A stretch of DNA of 64,000 nt, from assembly GCF_001482405.1 (NCBI RefSeq), contig NZ_LPXO01000001.1, positions 372,001 through 436,000 on the forward strand. Direction: 5' to 3'. This document shows positions 36,390 to 47,953 of this stretch, piece by piece. The DNA comes from Pseudoponticoccus marisrubri (GTDB lineage: Bacteria > Pseudomonadota > Alphaproteobacteria > Rhodobacterales > Rhodobacteraceae). The notes under the pieces were generated by a model. The model saw nothing but the letters and a program-made list of their open reading frames with translations, ran no database searches and was not told where the DNA came from. Each line of letters starts with the position of its first letter. Position 1 is the stretch's first letter. The position numbers were made by a program, and so were the translations under genes.

Positions 36390-37112
36390 TTACCTCCGAT
36401 CATCACGACGGCCACCACCGGCACCACGCGGGGCCGGACCGTCCTGAATTTCCTGGGCCTTACGATCCCGCGCCGACGGATCATGTTCCATGATCTCGCC
36501 CTTGAAGATCCAGACCTTGATGCCGATGATGCCATACGGCGTCGATGCCTCGACATTCGCAAAGTCGATATCGGCCCGCAGCGTGTGCAGCGGAACGCGG
36601 CCTTCGCGGTACCATTCGGTCCGTGCGATCTCGGCCCCGCCCAGGCGGCCCGCGACGTTTACCCGGATGCCCAAGGCGCCCATGCGCATGGCGTTCTGCA
36701 CCGCGCGCTTCATCGCGCGACGGAAGGAGACACGGCGCTCCAGCTGCTGGGCGATGTTCTCGCCGACCAGTTGCGCGTCGAGCTCGGGCTTGCGGACCTC
36801 GACGATGTTGAGGTGCAGCTCGCTATCGGTCATCTGCGACAGCTTCTTGCGCAGAACCTCGATATCGGCGCCCTTCTTGCCGATGATCACGCCCGGACGC
36901 GCCGTGTGGATCGTCACGCGGCACTTCTTGTGCGGCCGCTCGATGATCACGCGGGCCACGCCGGCCTGCTTGCATTCGTCGTGAATGAAGTCGCGGATCT
37001 TGAGGTCTTCCAGCAGAAGATCCCCGTAATCCTTGGTGTCGGCGTACCAGCGGCTGTCCCAGGTGCGGTTCACCTGCAGGCGCATGCCGATCGGATTGGT
37101 CTTGTTACCCAT
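36390..37112 (-). CDS. rpsC: 30S ribosomal protein S3
   Basis: 240-residue protein at the mRNA entry site. It starts [20 protein letters not shown], has a KH type II domain with [14 protein letters not shown] and the C-terminal [17 protein letters not shown] segment, and ends with a basic Arg/Gly-rich tail. The start touches the rplV stop. Confidence 0.99.
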   Translation of the reverse strand: MGNKTNPIGMRLQVNRTWDSRWYADTKDYGDLLLEDLKIRDFIHDECKQAGVARVIIERPHKKCRVTIHTARPGVIIGKKGADIEVLRKKLSQMTDSELHLNIVEVRKPELDAQLVGENIAQQLERRVSFRRAMKRAVQNAMRMGALGIRVNVAGRLGGAEIARTEWYREGRVPLHTLRADIDFANVEASTPYGIIGIKVWIFKGEIMEHDPSARDRKAQEIQDGPAPRGAGGGRRDDRR

Positions 37113-37492
37113 TAGGCTTGCTCCTCGACCTGGCGCACCTTGATGGTGATTTCCGAGAACGGCTTGTTGATCCGGCCGAACCGGCCACGCGCCCGCGGAC
37201 GGCCACGCTTCATCACCAGGTTCTTGCCGACATAGGCCTCGGCGACGACGAGTTCATCGACGTCCAGACCATGGTTGTTCTCGGCGTTGGCGATGGCGGA
37301 TTGCAGGCACTTCTTGACGTCCAGCGCGATCCGCTTCTTCGAGAAGGTGAGATCGGTCAGCGCCTTCTCGACCTTCTTGCCACGGATCAGGCCGGCCACG
37401 AGGTTCAGCTTCTGCGGGCTGGTGCGCAGCATGCGCAGCTTGGCCATCGCCTCGTTGTCCGCCACGCGGCGGGGATTTTTCTCCTTGCCCAT
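37112..37492 (-). CDS. rplV: 50S ribosomal protein L22
   Basis: 126-residue protein lining the exit tunnel: [36 protein letters not shown], and [17 protein letters not shown] forming the tunnel hairpin. No unusual residues are seen at the macrolide-related loop. It lies between rpsS and rpsC. Confidence 0.99.
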   Translation of the reverse strand: MGKEKNPRRVADNEAMAKLRMLRTSPQKLNLVAGLIRGKKVEKALTDLTFSKKRIALDVKKCLQSAIANAENNHGLDVDELVVAEAYVGKNLVMKRGRPRARGRFGRINKPFSEITIKVRQVEEQA

Positions 37493-37495
37493 GGC

Positions 37496-37774
37496 TTACT
37501 TCCTCTTGGCTTTCTTGTCGGCGGCGTGACCGTAATAGGTACGGGTCGGCGCGTATTCCCCGAACTTCTGACCGATCATTTCCTCGGAGACGTTCACGGG
37601 GATGTGCTTCTGGCCATTGTAGACGCCGAACGTCAGGCCCACGAACTGGGGCAGGATCGTCGACCGGCGGGACCAGATCTTGATGACTTCGTTGCGGCCC
37701 GACTCGCGCGCTTTCTCGGCTTTCTTCAGCACGTAAGCGTCGACGAAGGGGCCCTTCCAAACTGAGCGTGCCAT
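37496..37774 (-). CDS. rpsS: 30S ribosomal protein S19
   Basis: 92-residue small-subunit head protein: [40 protein letters not shown] and the ending [10 protein letters not shown]-like [17 protein letters not shown]. The length is normal. It lies 3 bases after rplB. Confidence 0.99.
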   Translation of the reverse strand: MARSVWKGPFVDAYVLKKAEKARESGRNEVIKIWSRRSTILPQFVGLTFGVYNGQKHIPVNVSEEMIGQKFGEYAPTRTYYGHAADKKAKRK

Positions 37775-37777
37775 GTG

Positions 37778-38620
37778 TTAGCGGCCCTTCTTCTTGGCGT
37801 GACGGGAGCGGATGATGAGCTTCTGCGACGCCTTGTTCGTGTCGCGGGTCCGCTTGCCCTTGGTGGGCTTGCCCCACGGCGTGACCGGGTGACGACCACC
37901 CGAGGTCCGGCCCTCACCACCACCATGGGGGTGGTCGATCGGGTTCATGACGACGCCGCGGACGGAGGGACGCTTGCCCATGTGGCGCACGCGCCCGGCC
38001 TTGCCGAGGTTCTGGTTGCTGTTGTCGGGGTTCGACACCGCGCCCACGGTGGCCAGGCATTCCTGACGGACCATGCGCAGCTCGCCCGAGCTCAGCCGGA
38101 TCTGGGCATACCCGCCGTCGCGACCGACGAACTGGGCATAGGTGCCCGCGGCGCGCGCGATCTGGCCGCCCTTGCCGGGCTTCAGCTCGATATTGTGCAC
38201 GATCGTGCCGATCGGCATGCGCGAGAACGGCTTGGTGTTGCCCGGCTTGATATCCGCGGTCTCGGACGAGATCACGCGGTCGCCGATGGCCAGGCGCTGC
38301 GGCGCCAGGATATAGGCCTGCTCGCCGTCATCATACTGGATGAGCGCGATGAAGGCCGTGCGGTTGGGGTCGTATTCGATGCGGGCCACGGTGCCCTGCA
38401 CGTCGAACTTGTTCCGCTTGAAATCGACGATCCGGTAGAGACGCTTTGCGCCACCGCCGCGGCGACGTGCGGTGATCCGTCCGGTGTTGTTCCGGCCGCC
38501 CTTCTTGGTCAGGCCCTCGGTGAGGGACTTGACGGGACGTCCTTTGTACAGCTCCGAACGGTCGATCAGCACCAGCCCGCGCTGGCCCGGCGTCGTCGGC
38601 TTGTACGACTTGAGTGCCAT
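37778..38620 (-). CDS. rplB: 50S ribosomal protein L2
   Basis: 280-residue protein of the peptidyl-transferase neighbourhood: [19 protein letters not shown], an intact [15 protein letters not shown] with the critical His, and [14 protein letters not shown]. It is first in its unit; rplW, its usual upstream neighbour, is separated by the YoaK gene. No convincing promoter was seen in the 205-base gap, only a TATACC at 38683-38688. Confidence 0.99.
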   Translation of the reverse strand: MALKSYKPTTPGQRGLVLIDRSELYKGRPVKSLTEGLTKKGGRNNTGRITARRRGGGAKRLYRIVDFKRNKFDVQGTVARIEYDPNRTAFIALIQYDDGEQAYILAPQRLAIGDRVISSETADIKPGNTKPFSRMPIGTIVHNIELKPGKGGQIARAAGTYAQFVGRDGGYAQIRLSSGELRMVRQECLATVGAVSNPDNSNQNLGKAGRVRHMGKRPSVRGVVMNPIDHPHGGGEGRTSGGRHPVTPWGKPTKGKRTRDTNKASQKLIIRSRHAKKKGR

Positions 38621-38726
38621 GCTTTCTGTCTTCCGTTAGCTCGAGGCGGGCTGCCCCGCCTGGTGTTTGGGGCCTTGCGGCCCGGGGTATAGGCCCCCGT
38701 AGGTGCCCGGTTCGTGACCCGCAGAC

Positions 38727-38757
38727 AAAAAGTCAGGCCCCGGACGAATCCGGGGCC
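38727..38757 (-). terminator. Intrinsic terminator of the YoaK gene
   Basis: On the minus strand a 9-bp stem GGCCCCGGA/TCCGGGGCC closed by a TTCG tetraloop, then TGAC and TTTTTG. It lies 68 bases past the YoaK stop and before rplB. Confidence 0.7.
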
Positions 38758-38825
38758 GCTGCGGATGGGGTCTGTTACGGGAGGATGAGGATGGGGTCAA
38801 GCCCGGCATGGCCCGGGCCAAGCCG

Positions 38826-39527
38826 TCATGGCAGGGCGCGTCTGGCCCGCAGCAACTCGGATGCTCCGACGACGGCCAAGGGGACGCCGCAGACCAGGAA
38901 CACGACCGCGCCAAGCACCAGGTGGCACAAGGTGCCCGCCACGCCACCCGCGATGAAGGCGCTGATCGTCACCGCGTGAAGCAAGAGCTGGCTCCGATGC
39001 AGAGCGTTCCGCTCGGACCGGACCCATAGCCCTGCCAGAGCCAGACCCATATCCGTGGCCATCCCGGATACATGCGTCGTGCGCACCCGAGCCGCCGAGA
39101 TGCGTGTACTCACCGCATTCTGCCAGCCCAGCAGGAAGCCGAGACAGAAGATCAGAGGCATGCCGGTCGCCACTCCGCTGCCGCCCGAGCCGGCAAGACC
39201 GAGCGCAACCAGAAGCCCGGCCTCGACAAGGATCATTGCGGCATAGATGCCCCGGACCCGTCGTTTGCGGCCGTGTTCCATCACGATCCCCGAAAGGGTC
39301 GCGCCGCACACGAACACCGCGACCACGGACAGGAAAAGCAGCGCCGGTCCCCAACGACCGACGGCCAGTGCATCCGCGAAGGCGGAGAGGTTGCCTGTCA
39401 TGTTCGCCGAGAACAGTCCCGCCACCTCGAAACCTGTCGCGTTCAATGCACCAGCGACGGCCGATAGAAGGGCAGCGAGCCTCAGATCAATCGCGGCGCT
39501 GCGCGCATCGCCTTCATGTATCAGCAT
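38826..39527 (-). CDS. YoaK/DUF1275 family membrane protein
   Basis: 233-residue inner-membrane protein with about six hydrophobic helices. The family signature is the N-terminal AGALNATGFEVAGLFSANMTGNLS and the middle LGWQNAVSTRISAARVRTTHVSGM. Members have unknown transport or stress roles. It is placed between rplW and rplB in the S10 operon, on the same strand, with a terminator on each side, so it appears to be an inserted single-gene unit. Confidence 0.92.
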   Translation of the reverse strand: MLIHEGDARSAAIDLRLAALLSAVAGALNATGFEVAGLFSANMTGNLSAFADALAVGRWGPALLFLSVVAVFVCGATLSGIVMEHGRKRRVRGIYAAMILVEAGLLVALGLAGSGGSGVATGMPLIFCLGFLLGWQNAVSTRISAARVRTTHVSGMATDMGLALAGLWVRSERNALHRSQLLLHAVTISAFIAGGVAGTLCHLVLGAVVFLVCGVPLAVVGASELLRARRALP

Positions 39528-39561
39528 GGATCCCGCTCACACACGGCTTGATCGAAATGAA

Positions 39562-39591
39562 AAGGGCCCCTCGCGGCGGCGAGGGGCCCTT
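39562..39591 (-). terminator. Hairpin terminator after rplW
   Basis: Perfect 13-bp stem (AAGGGCCCCTCGC and complement) with a 4-base loop, 28 bases past the rplW stop. On the minus strand the stem ends in TTTTCATTTC. It would end the rpsJ-rplW unit. Confidence 0.8.
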
Positions 39592-39618
39592 CCCGGACCA
39601 GTCACACGGACAAGCCGA

Positions 39619-39915
39619 TCAAAGACCGGTCGAGACGTCGATCGTGTTGCCCTCTTCGAGGGTCACATAGGCCTTCTTGACGTCCTTGCGGCGACCGCGG
39701 ATGCCGCGGAAGCGCTTGGTCTTGCCCTTGGTGATGGAGGTGTTGACCGCCTTCACCTTGACGCCGAACAGCTCTTCCACCGCTTCCTTGATCTGCGGCT
39801 TGGCCGCGTCGATCGCCACTTCGAAGACCACCGCGCCGTGCTCGGACGCCATGGTGGATTTCTCGGTGATGACCGGCTTGCGGATCACGTCGTAATGTTC
39901 TGCCTTCGCGCTCAT
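39619..39915 (-). CDS. rplW: 50S ribosomal protein L23
   Basis: 98-residue exit-site protein that docks trigger factor and SRP. It has [20 protein letters not shown] and [20 protein letters not shown]. The start overlaps the rplD stop by 4 bp. Here it ends its transcription unit. Confidence 0.99.
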   Translation of the reverse strand: MSAKAEHYDVIRKPVITEKSTMASEHGAVVFEVAIDAAKPQIKEAVEELFGVKVKAVNTSITKGKTKRFRGIRGRRKDVKKAYVTLEEGNTIDVSTGL

Positions 39916-40529
39916 TTCAGTCGAGCCTCCAGAGCTTCGACACCCGCACGGGTCAGCACGAGCGTGTCGCGCTTGAGGATGTCGTACACGTTCGCACCCA
40001 TCGAGGGCAGCACGTCGAGGCCGTCGATATTGGCCGCGGCGCGGGCAAAGCCCTCGTTGATCTCGGCGCCGTCGATGACCAGCGCGCGCTTCCAGCCCAG
40101 ATCCGCGACTTGGCGGGCCAAGGTCTTGGTCTTGCCGTCGCTCTCGGCGTTTTCCAGGATCACGAGGTTCCCGGCCTTGGCCTTGGACGATAGGGCATGC
40201 ATCAGGCCCAGCCGGCGCACCTTCTTGGGCAGGTCATGCGCATGGCTGCGCGGCGTCGGGCCCTTGTAGATACCACCCTTGCGGAAGATCGGCGCCTTGC
40301 GCGAGCCGTGGCGTGCGCCGCCCGTGCCCTTCTGGCGATAGATCTTCTTGGTCGAGTAGCTGACCTCGGACCGGGTCTTGACCTTGTGCGTGCCGGCCTG
40401 CGCCTTGTTGCGCTGCCAGCGGACGACGCGGTGGAGAATGTCGGCGCGCGGCTCCAGCCCGAACAGGGCCTCGTCCAGCTCGACTTCGCCAGCGGTGCCG
40501 CCGTCGAGTTTGATCACGTCGAGTTTCAT
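39912..40529 (-). CDS. rplD: 50S ribosomal protein L4
   Basis: 205-residue tunnel protein: the extended loop with [20 protein letters not shown] is intact, and [17 protein letters not shown] follows. In E. coli L4 also represses the S10 operon; no leader for that is identified here. The start overlaps the rplC stop. Confidence 0.99.
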   Translation of the reverse strand: MKLDVIKLDGGTAGEVELDEALFGLEPRADILHRVVRWQRNKAQAGTHKVKTRSEVSYSTKKIYRQKGTGGARHGSRKAPIFRKGGIYKGPTPRSHAHDLPKKVRRLGLMHALSSKAKAGNLVILENAESDGKTKTLARQVADLGWKRALVIDGAEINEGFARAAANIDGLDVLPSMGANVYDILKRDTLVLTRAGVEALEARLK

Positions 40530-41368
40530 TCGTCGCCTTCCTTCTTCTCGGCCTCGATGTCAGCCTCAGCGTCCTTCAGGGCGGCCTCCTGCTGGGCGGC
40601 CTCCTCGGCCAGACGGGCTTCCTCGGCGGCTTTCGCCTCTTCCTCGGCCTGGCGGGCAGCTTCCTCGGCCTGGCGCATGGCTTCGCGCTTGGCGCTCATC
40701 AGGGCCGCGGGCAGGATGAGGTTTTCGGGCGTCGGCTTCTTGACGGCGTCCTTGACGGTCACCCACGATCCCTTGGGCCCGGGAACGGCACCCTTGATCA
40801 TGATGATCCCGCGGTCGCTGTCGGTCTTGACGACCTGCAGGTTCTGCGTGGTGATGCGCACGGCACCCATGTGGCCGGCCATCTTCTTGCCCTTGAACAC
40901 CTTGCCGGGATCCTGGCATTGGCCGGTCGAGCCGTGCGAACGGTGGCTGATCGACACGCCGTGCGTCGCGCGCAGGCCGCCGAAATTGTGCCGCTTCATC
41001 GCACCTGCGAAGCCCTTACCGATCGTGGTGCCCGAGACATCCACGAACTGGCCTTCGAAGTAATGGTCGGCGATGATCTCCTCGCCCACCTCGATCAGGT
41101 TCTCGGGGCTGACGCGGAACTCGGCCACCTTGCGCTTGGGCTCGACGCTGGCCTTGGCGAAATGGCCGCGCAGTGCCTGGCTGGTGCGCTTGGCCTTGGC
41201 CGTGCCGGCGCCAAGCTGCACCGCGGTGTAGCCGTCCTTGTCGGAGGTGCGCTGCGCGACGACCTGAAGGCCATCGAGCTGCAGCACGGTGACGGGGATC
41301 TGCTTGCCGTCTTCCATGAAGAGACGGGTCATGCCGATCTTCTTTGCGATCACTCCAGAGCGCATCAT
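40526..41368 (-). CDS. rplC: 50S ribosomal protein L3 with long Ala/Glu tail
   Basis: 280 residues. The core ([17 protein letters not shown] through [24 protein letters not shown] and [13 protein letters not shown]) matches L3. About 60 extra C-terminal residues form a charged, probably helical or coiled-coil tail ([17 protein letters not shown]...). Q155-type methylation region GQCQDPGK is present. AAGGAGG lies 5 bases before the first of two ATGs. It is downstream of rpsJ. Confidence 0.99.
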   Translation of the reverse strand: MMRSGVIAKKIGMTRLFMEDGKQIPVTVLQLDGLQVVAQRTSDKDGYTAVQLGAGTAKAKRTSQALRGHFAKASVEPKRKVAEFRVSPENLIEVGEEIIADHYFEGQFVDVSGTTIGKGFAGAMKRHNFGGLRATHGVSISHRSHGSTGQCQDPGKVFKGKKMAGHMGAVRITTQNLQVVKTDSDRGIIMIKGAVPGPKGSWVTVKDAVKKPTPENLILPAALMSAKREAMRQAEEAARQAEEEAKAAEEARLAEEAAQQEAALKDAEADIEAEKKEGDE

Positions 41369-41378
41369 CAAGACCTCC

Positions 41379-41687
41379 TTACACCTTGATCTCGACATCC
41401 ACGCCGGCGGCGAGGTCGAGCTTCATCAGGGCGTCAACGGTCTGCGGGGTCGGGTCGACGATGTCGAGCAGCCGCTTGTGGGTGCGGATCTCGAACTGGT
41501 CGCGCGACTTCTTGTTGACGTGCGGCCCGCGCAGAACGGTGTATTTCTCGATCTTGTTGGGCAGCGGGATCGGTCCGCGGACCTGCGCACCGGTGCGCTT
41601 GGCGGTGTTCACGATTTCCTGCGTGCTGGCGTCGAGCACGCGGTAATCGAACGCCTTGAGCCGGATGCGAATGTTCTGGCTTTGCAT
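41379..41687 (-). CDS. rpsJ: 30S ribosomal protein S10
   Basis: 102-residue small-subunit protein, also the NusE partner of NusB in antitermination. It has [20 protein letters not shown] and [20 protein letters not shown]. The length is normal. It is preceded by two hairpins in the tuf/rpsJ gap; no clear promoter was found. Confidence 0.99.
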   Translation of the reverse strand: MQSQNIRIRLKAFDYRVLDASTQEIVNTAKRTGAQVRGPIPLPNKIEKYTVLRGPHVNKKSRDQFEIRTHKRLLDIVDPTPQTVDALMKLDLAAGVDVEIKV

Positions 41688-41768
41688 TGATCTTGGCCTT
41701 CATTGGCAAGTGCGAGTTGAGAGGAGGAGACAGGACCACCCGGCCGCCTCGTCGAACCCTTGAAACGG

Positions 41769-41830
41769 ACAGGATGGGTGCGGGCACCCATCCTGTGTTT
41801 GCGTGGTCCGGGCGCCGCTTGGGCGCCCGG
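41769..41830 (-). terminator. Two hairpins between tuf and rpsJ
   Basis: First after the tuf stop is a 9-bp stem (41808-41816 with 41822-41830, CCGGGCGCC). Next is a perfect 13-bp stem (41769-41781 with 41784-41796, ACAGGATGGGTGC) followed on the minus strand by CCGTTTC. Neither has a full T-tract, so they may be partial terminators or processing sites that set tuf apart from the S10 genes. Confidence 0.55.
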
Positions 41831-41839
41831 GGGTCGCGA

Positions 41840-43015
<1,176 letters not shown>

Positions 43016-43044
43016 GGAATTGGCTCCCTTGTTTTCTGTGGGGC

Positions 43045-43097
43045 GGTGGGTCGGTGACCCACCCTACGGTGGTGGGTAGGGCGGGGTTCACCCCGCC
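43045..43097. repeat. Paired hairpins in the fusA/tuf gap
   Basis: Hairpin one (43045-43063) has an 8-bp stem GGTGGGTC/GACCCACC and loop GGT. Hairpin two (43080-43097) has an 8-bp stem GGCGGGGT/ACCCCGCC. CCCTAC (43062-43067) and GTAGGG (43076-43081) between them can form an alternative pairing. The core GGGTCGGTGACCC is shared with 22654-22670. From memory similar GTAGGG/ACCC hairpins are frequent between genes in this family. Confidence 0.65.
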
Positions 43098-43104
43098 ATC
43101 CCGT

Positions 43105-45228
<2,124 letters not shown>

Positions 45229-45253
45229 CTGTCAGGTCCTTGAGCTTGGGAAT

Positions 45254-45724
45254 TTACCAGCGGTAATGGCTGAACGCCTTGTTGGCGTCGGCCATCTTGT
45301 GGGTGTCTTCGCGCTTCTTAACCGCGGAACCGCGGGATTGCACGGCATCCAGAAGCTCACCGGCCAGGCGCTCTTCCATGGTGTTCTCGTTGCGCGCGCG
45401 CGAGGCGTTGATCAGCCAGCGGATGGCCAGCGCTTCGCGACGCTCGGGACGCACCTCGACGGGCACCTGGTAGGTGGCGCCGCCAACCCGGCGCGAGCGC
45501 ACCTCGACCGAAGGCTTGATGTTGTCGAGCGCCTCGTGGAACAGCTCGACCGGCGCGCGCTTGACCTTGCTCTCGACACGGTCCAGCGCGCCGTAGACGA
45601 TGCGCTCGGCGACGGACTTCTTGCCGTCATACATCAGGTTGTTCATGAATTTCGTCAGAACCCGGTCACCATACTTGGCGTCGGGCAGGACTTCGCGCTT
45701 CTCGGCAGCGTGACGACGGGACAT
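45254..45724 (-). CDS. rpsG: 30S ribosomal protein S7
   Basis: 156-residue small-subunit assembly protein, autoregulator of the str operon in E. coli: [40 protein letters not shown] and [21 protein letters not shown]-type C terminus. The length is normal. It is downstream of rpsL by 13 bases. Confidence 0.99.
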   Translation of the reverse strand: MSRRHAAEKREVLPDAKYGDRVLTKFMNNLMYDGKKSVAERIVYGALDRVESKVKRAPVELFHEALDNIKPSVEVRSRRVGGATYQVPVEVRPERREALAIRWLINASRARNENTMEERLAGELLDAVQSRGSAVKKREDTHKMADANKAFSHYRW

Positions 45725-45737
45725 CTTTCAGATCCTC

Positions 45738-46109
45738 TTACTTGGGACGCTTGGCGCCGTATTTCGAACGACGCTGCTTACGATCCTTGACGCCCTGGGT
45801 ATCCAGAACACCGCGCAGGATGTGATAGCGCACGCCGGGAAGGTCCTTGACGCGGCCGCCACGGATCAGGACCACCGAGTGCTCCTGCAGGTTGTGGCTT
45901 TCGCCCGGGATGTAGCTGATCACCTCGTAGCCATTGGTCAGGCGCACCTTGGCCACCTTCCGCATGGCCGAGTTCGGCTTCTTGGGCGTGGTGGTGTAGA
46001 CGCGCGTGCAGACACCGCGCTTCTGCGGGCACTGTTCGAGGTGCTGCGACTTCGAACGTTTGACTTTGGGCTGCCGCGGCTTGCGGATCAGCTGCTGAAT
46101 CGTGGGCAT
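45738..46109 (-). CDS. rpsL: 30S ribosomal protein S12
   Basis: 123-residue decoding-centre protein. It has [31 protein letters not shown] and [14 protein letters not shown]; the lysines at the streptomycin-linked positions are wild type. The frame is open 77 codons further upstream, but that is not conserved and lies in the leader. GGAAGAG precedes the ATG. It is first in the str unit. Confidence 0.99.
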   Translation of the reverse strand: MPTIQQLIRKPRQPKVKRSKSQHLEQCPQKRGVCTRVYTTTPKKPNSAMRKVAKVRLTNGYEVISYIPGESHNLQEHSVVLIRGGRVKDLPGVRYHILRGVLDTQGVKDRKQRRSKYGAKRPK

Positions 46110-46367
46110 GAAGGTCTCTTCCCCGTGCTTCTCACATATGTGGCGCATGAGGCGTCTCGCCCCGTGCAGGTTCTCTTTCTGGCGTGCTGCGCGTCCACAG
46201 CGTGCCGGTTCGGTGTCGCCGTTCACAAACGACGCAAAAAACCGCATGCGTCCCCTTGGACCGGGAACGACGCGGTGGGTGTCCAGAGGATCGGGGCACG
46301 TGGCCCGGATCTTGACCGCTTCCTGATGCAAAGACGCCAAACCCGTCGGGTCAGCGAATTAGCGGCG

Positions 46368-46396
46368 CGTATAGGGGGAGTCGCGCGCCTTGTCAA
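46368..46396 (-). promoter_or_regulatory. Sigma70 promoter of the str unit (rpsL)
   Basis: Perfect TTGACA (46391-46396), 17 bases and TATACG (46368-46373) on the minus strand. The transcription start would be near 46361, giving an unusually long leader of about 250 nt before rpsL. The 46110-46572 gap holds this promoter, that leader and the terminator at 46506-46538; no gene was recognised in it. Confidence 0.85.
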
Positions 46397-46505
46397 CAGC
46401 CTGGGCACCGCCGGACCGGCAGGGTATCGCAGAGCTGCGCAAAAGGTGCAAGGGGCCGGGAGACAGGGATTTTCCGGGCCTGCACACAGGCCGCGCCCGG
46501 CCACG

Positions 46506-46538
46506 AAAAACGGCCCCCGGAGCGTCTCCGGGGGCCGT
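46506..46538 (-). terminator. Intrinsic terminator of the sugar dehydrogenase gene
   Basis: 13-bp stem (ACGGCCCCCGGAG with complement) and 3-base loop followed on the minus strand by TTTTCGTGG. It lies 35 bases past the stop of the dehydrogenase. Confidence 0.85.
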
Positions 46539-46572
46539 TCTCGTCATGGGTGGAATCGTGGCGGAAAACGCC

Positions 46573-47808
46573 TCAGCTGTCGCCGTCCGACGGCGTCACA
46601 TGCACCAGCTCGCCGGCGCGGTAATCGGTCGCGAGGATGAACGAGCCATCCTCCAGCACCTCGATATCACGCACACGGCCATACTGTGTCAGCACGCGTT
46701 CCTCGGCCGCCACGCGGTCGCCGTCCCATTCAAGACGCACGATCCCCGGCGCGACCAGGCCGCCAATCAGCATGTCGCCCTGCCATTCGGGGAACATGTC
46801 GCCCTGGTAGAAGACCATGTCGCCCGGGGCGATCACCGGGTCCCAGTAATAGACGGGCTGCTCCATGCCGTCCTGCACGGCGATGCCCTCTGTGACGTCA
46901 CTGCCGTCATAGTTGACGCCATAGGAGATCACGGGCCAGCCATAGTTCAGGCCGGGCTCGGGGATGTTCACCTCGTCACCGCCGGCGGGGCCGTGCTCAA
47001 TGGTAAACAGCGTGCCATCCGCGCGGAAGCCCGCGCCCTGCACGTTGCGGTGGCCATAGGACCAGATCTCGTCCAGTGCGTCCTCGTCGCCGACAAACGG
47101 GTTATCCTCGGGCACTGAACCATCAAGGTTCACGCGCACGACCTTGCCGTAATGCGTTCCGAGATCCTGCGCCTTCTTGCGCTCCTCCACGGTGAAGTGC
47201 TCGCCCGTGGTGATGAAGGCATGGCCCTCGTCGTCAAAGACGATGCGGCTGCCATAGTGCATGGCCGCCGGCGAGGGCGGGGTCTGCACGAAGATGTCCT
47301 CGACCTCGGTCAGCTCGGTCATGTCCTCGGACAGCTTGCCTCGCGCGGCCGCCGTCACCGACATGCCGTCGCCCATGCCCTTGGCATAGGTGAAATAGAC
47401 CCAGCGGTCGGAGTCGAAATTCGGGCCGATCTTCACGTCCAGCAGGCCAGCCTGCGTGCTGTTGCCGGCGGGTTCGTTGAAGATCTCGGGCAGCCCCGCG
47501 ATGGGCTCGGATATCTCGCCCTGCAGGCTGACGTGGCGCAGACGGCCGGGGCGTTCGGTGACCAGCAGACCGGCCTCACCGGGCAGCGCCTCGACGGCCC
47601 AGGGGTGCTCCAGCTCTTCGGTCAGGCTGCGCGTGGCAAAGCCGTACTCGGATTGCTCCAGCGGCGCACGGGTCTGGTTCTCGAAGGCGGGCTCGAAGCT
47701 GGCACTGCGCGCGCCCCACTCATGCGTCTGGCTCTGGGCCAGCGCCGGGGCGATGGCGAGCGAGGTCAGGGCGGTGGCGGTGCTGATGAAAAGCTTGCGC
47801 TTTTGCAT
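46573..47808 (-). CDS. PQQ-dependent sugar dehydrogenase (soluble aldose dehydrogenase type)
   Basis: 411-residue periplasmic six-bladed beta-propeller quinoprotein of the Asd/sGDH family, oxidising aldose sugars with PQQ. The signal peptide covers about residues 1-23 (MQKRKLFISTATALTSLAIAPALA). Typical segments are LEHPWAVEALPG, GSRIVFDDEGHAFITTGE and EHGPAGGDEVNIPEPGLNYGWP. AAAAGGAGG precedes the ATG. It is a single-gene unit with its own terminator, placed between rpoC/LysM and rpsL. Confidence 0.93.
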   Translation of the reverse strand: MQKRKLFISTATALTSLAIAPALAQSQTHEWGARSASFEPAFENQTRAPLEQSEYGFATRSLTEELEHPWAVEALPGEAGLLVTERPGRLRHVSLQGEISEPIAGLPEIFNEPAGNSTQAGLLDVKIGPNFDSDRWVYFTYAKGMGDGMSVTAAARGKLSEDMTELTEVEDIFVQTPPSPAAMHYGSRIVFDDEGHAFITTGEHFTVEERKKAQDLGTHYGKVVRVNLDGSVPEDNPFVGDEDALDEIWSYGHRNVQGAGFRADGTLFTIEHGPAGGDEVNIPEPGLNYGWPVISYGVNYDGSDVTEGIAVQDGMEQPVYYWDPVIAPGDMVFYQGDMFPEWQGDMLIGGLVAPGIVRLEWDGDRVAAEERVLTQYGRVRDIEVLEDGSFILATDYRAGELVHVTPSDGDS

Positions 47809-47901
47809 GGCGGTCCTCCTTTTCGGGGTTGCTTGTGACGGTAACGCGCGCAACCGCGAAAGTTTCCCGCAGCTGACGCGGCCGTGATCATATGGGCGGC
47901 A

Positions 47902-47927
47902 GGAACCCCGTGGCGCCGCGTCCCGTT
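47902..47927 (+). promoter_or_regulatory. EcfG-type (general stress) promoter of the LysM gene
   Basis: GGAAC (47902-47906), 17 bases and CGTT (47924-47927), an exact match to the EcfG consensus, ending 26 bases before the LysM start. It is the second exact match in the window directly in front of an accessory plus-strand gene. Confidence 0.6.
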
Positions 47928-47953
47928 GCGCCGACAGACCACTAGAGGAGGAC

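Noticed and set aside
46110-46340. Upstream extension of rpsL (77 codons in frame)
   Set aside because: S12 begins at MPTIQQ in the family; the extension is in the leader and has no conserved features.
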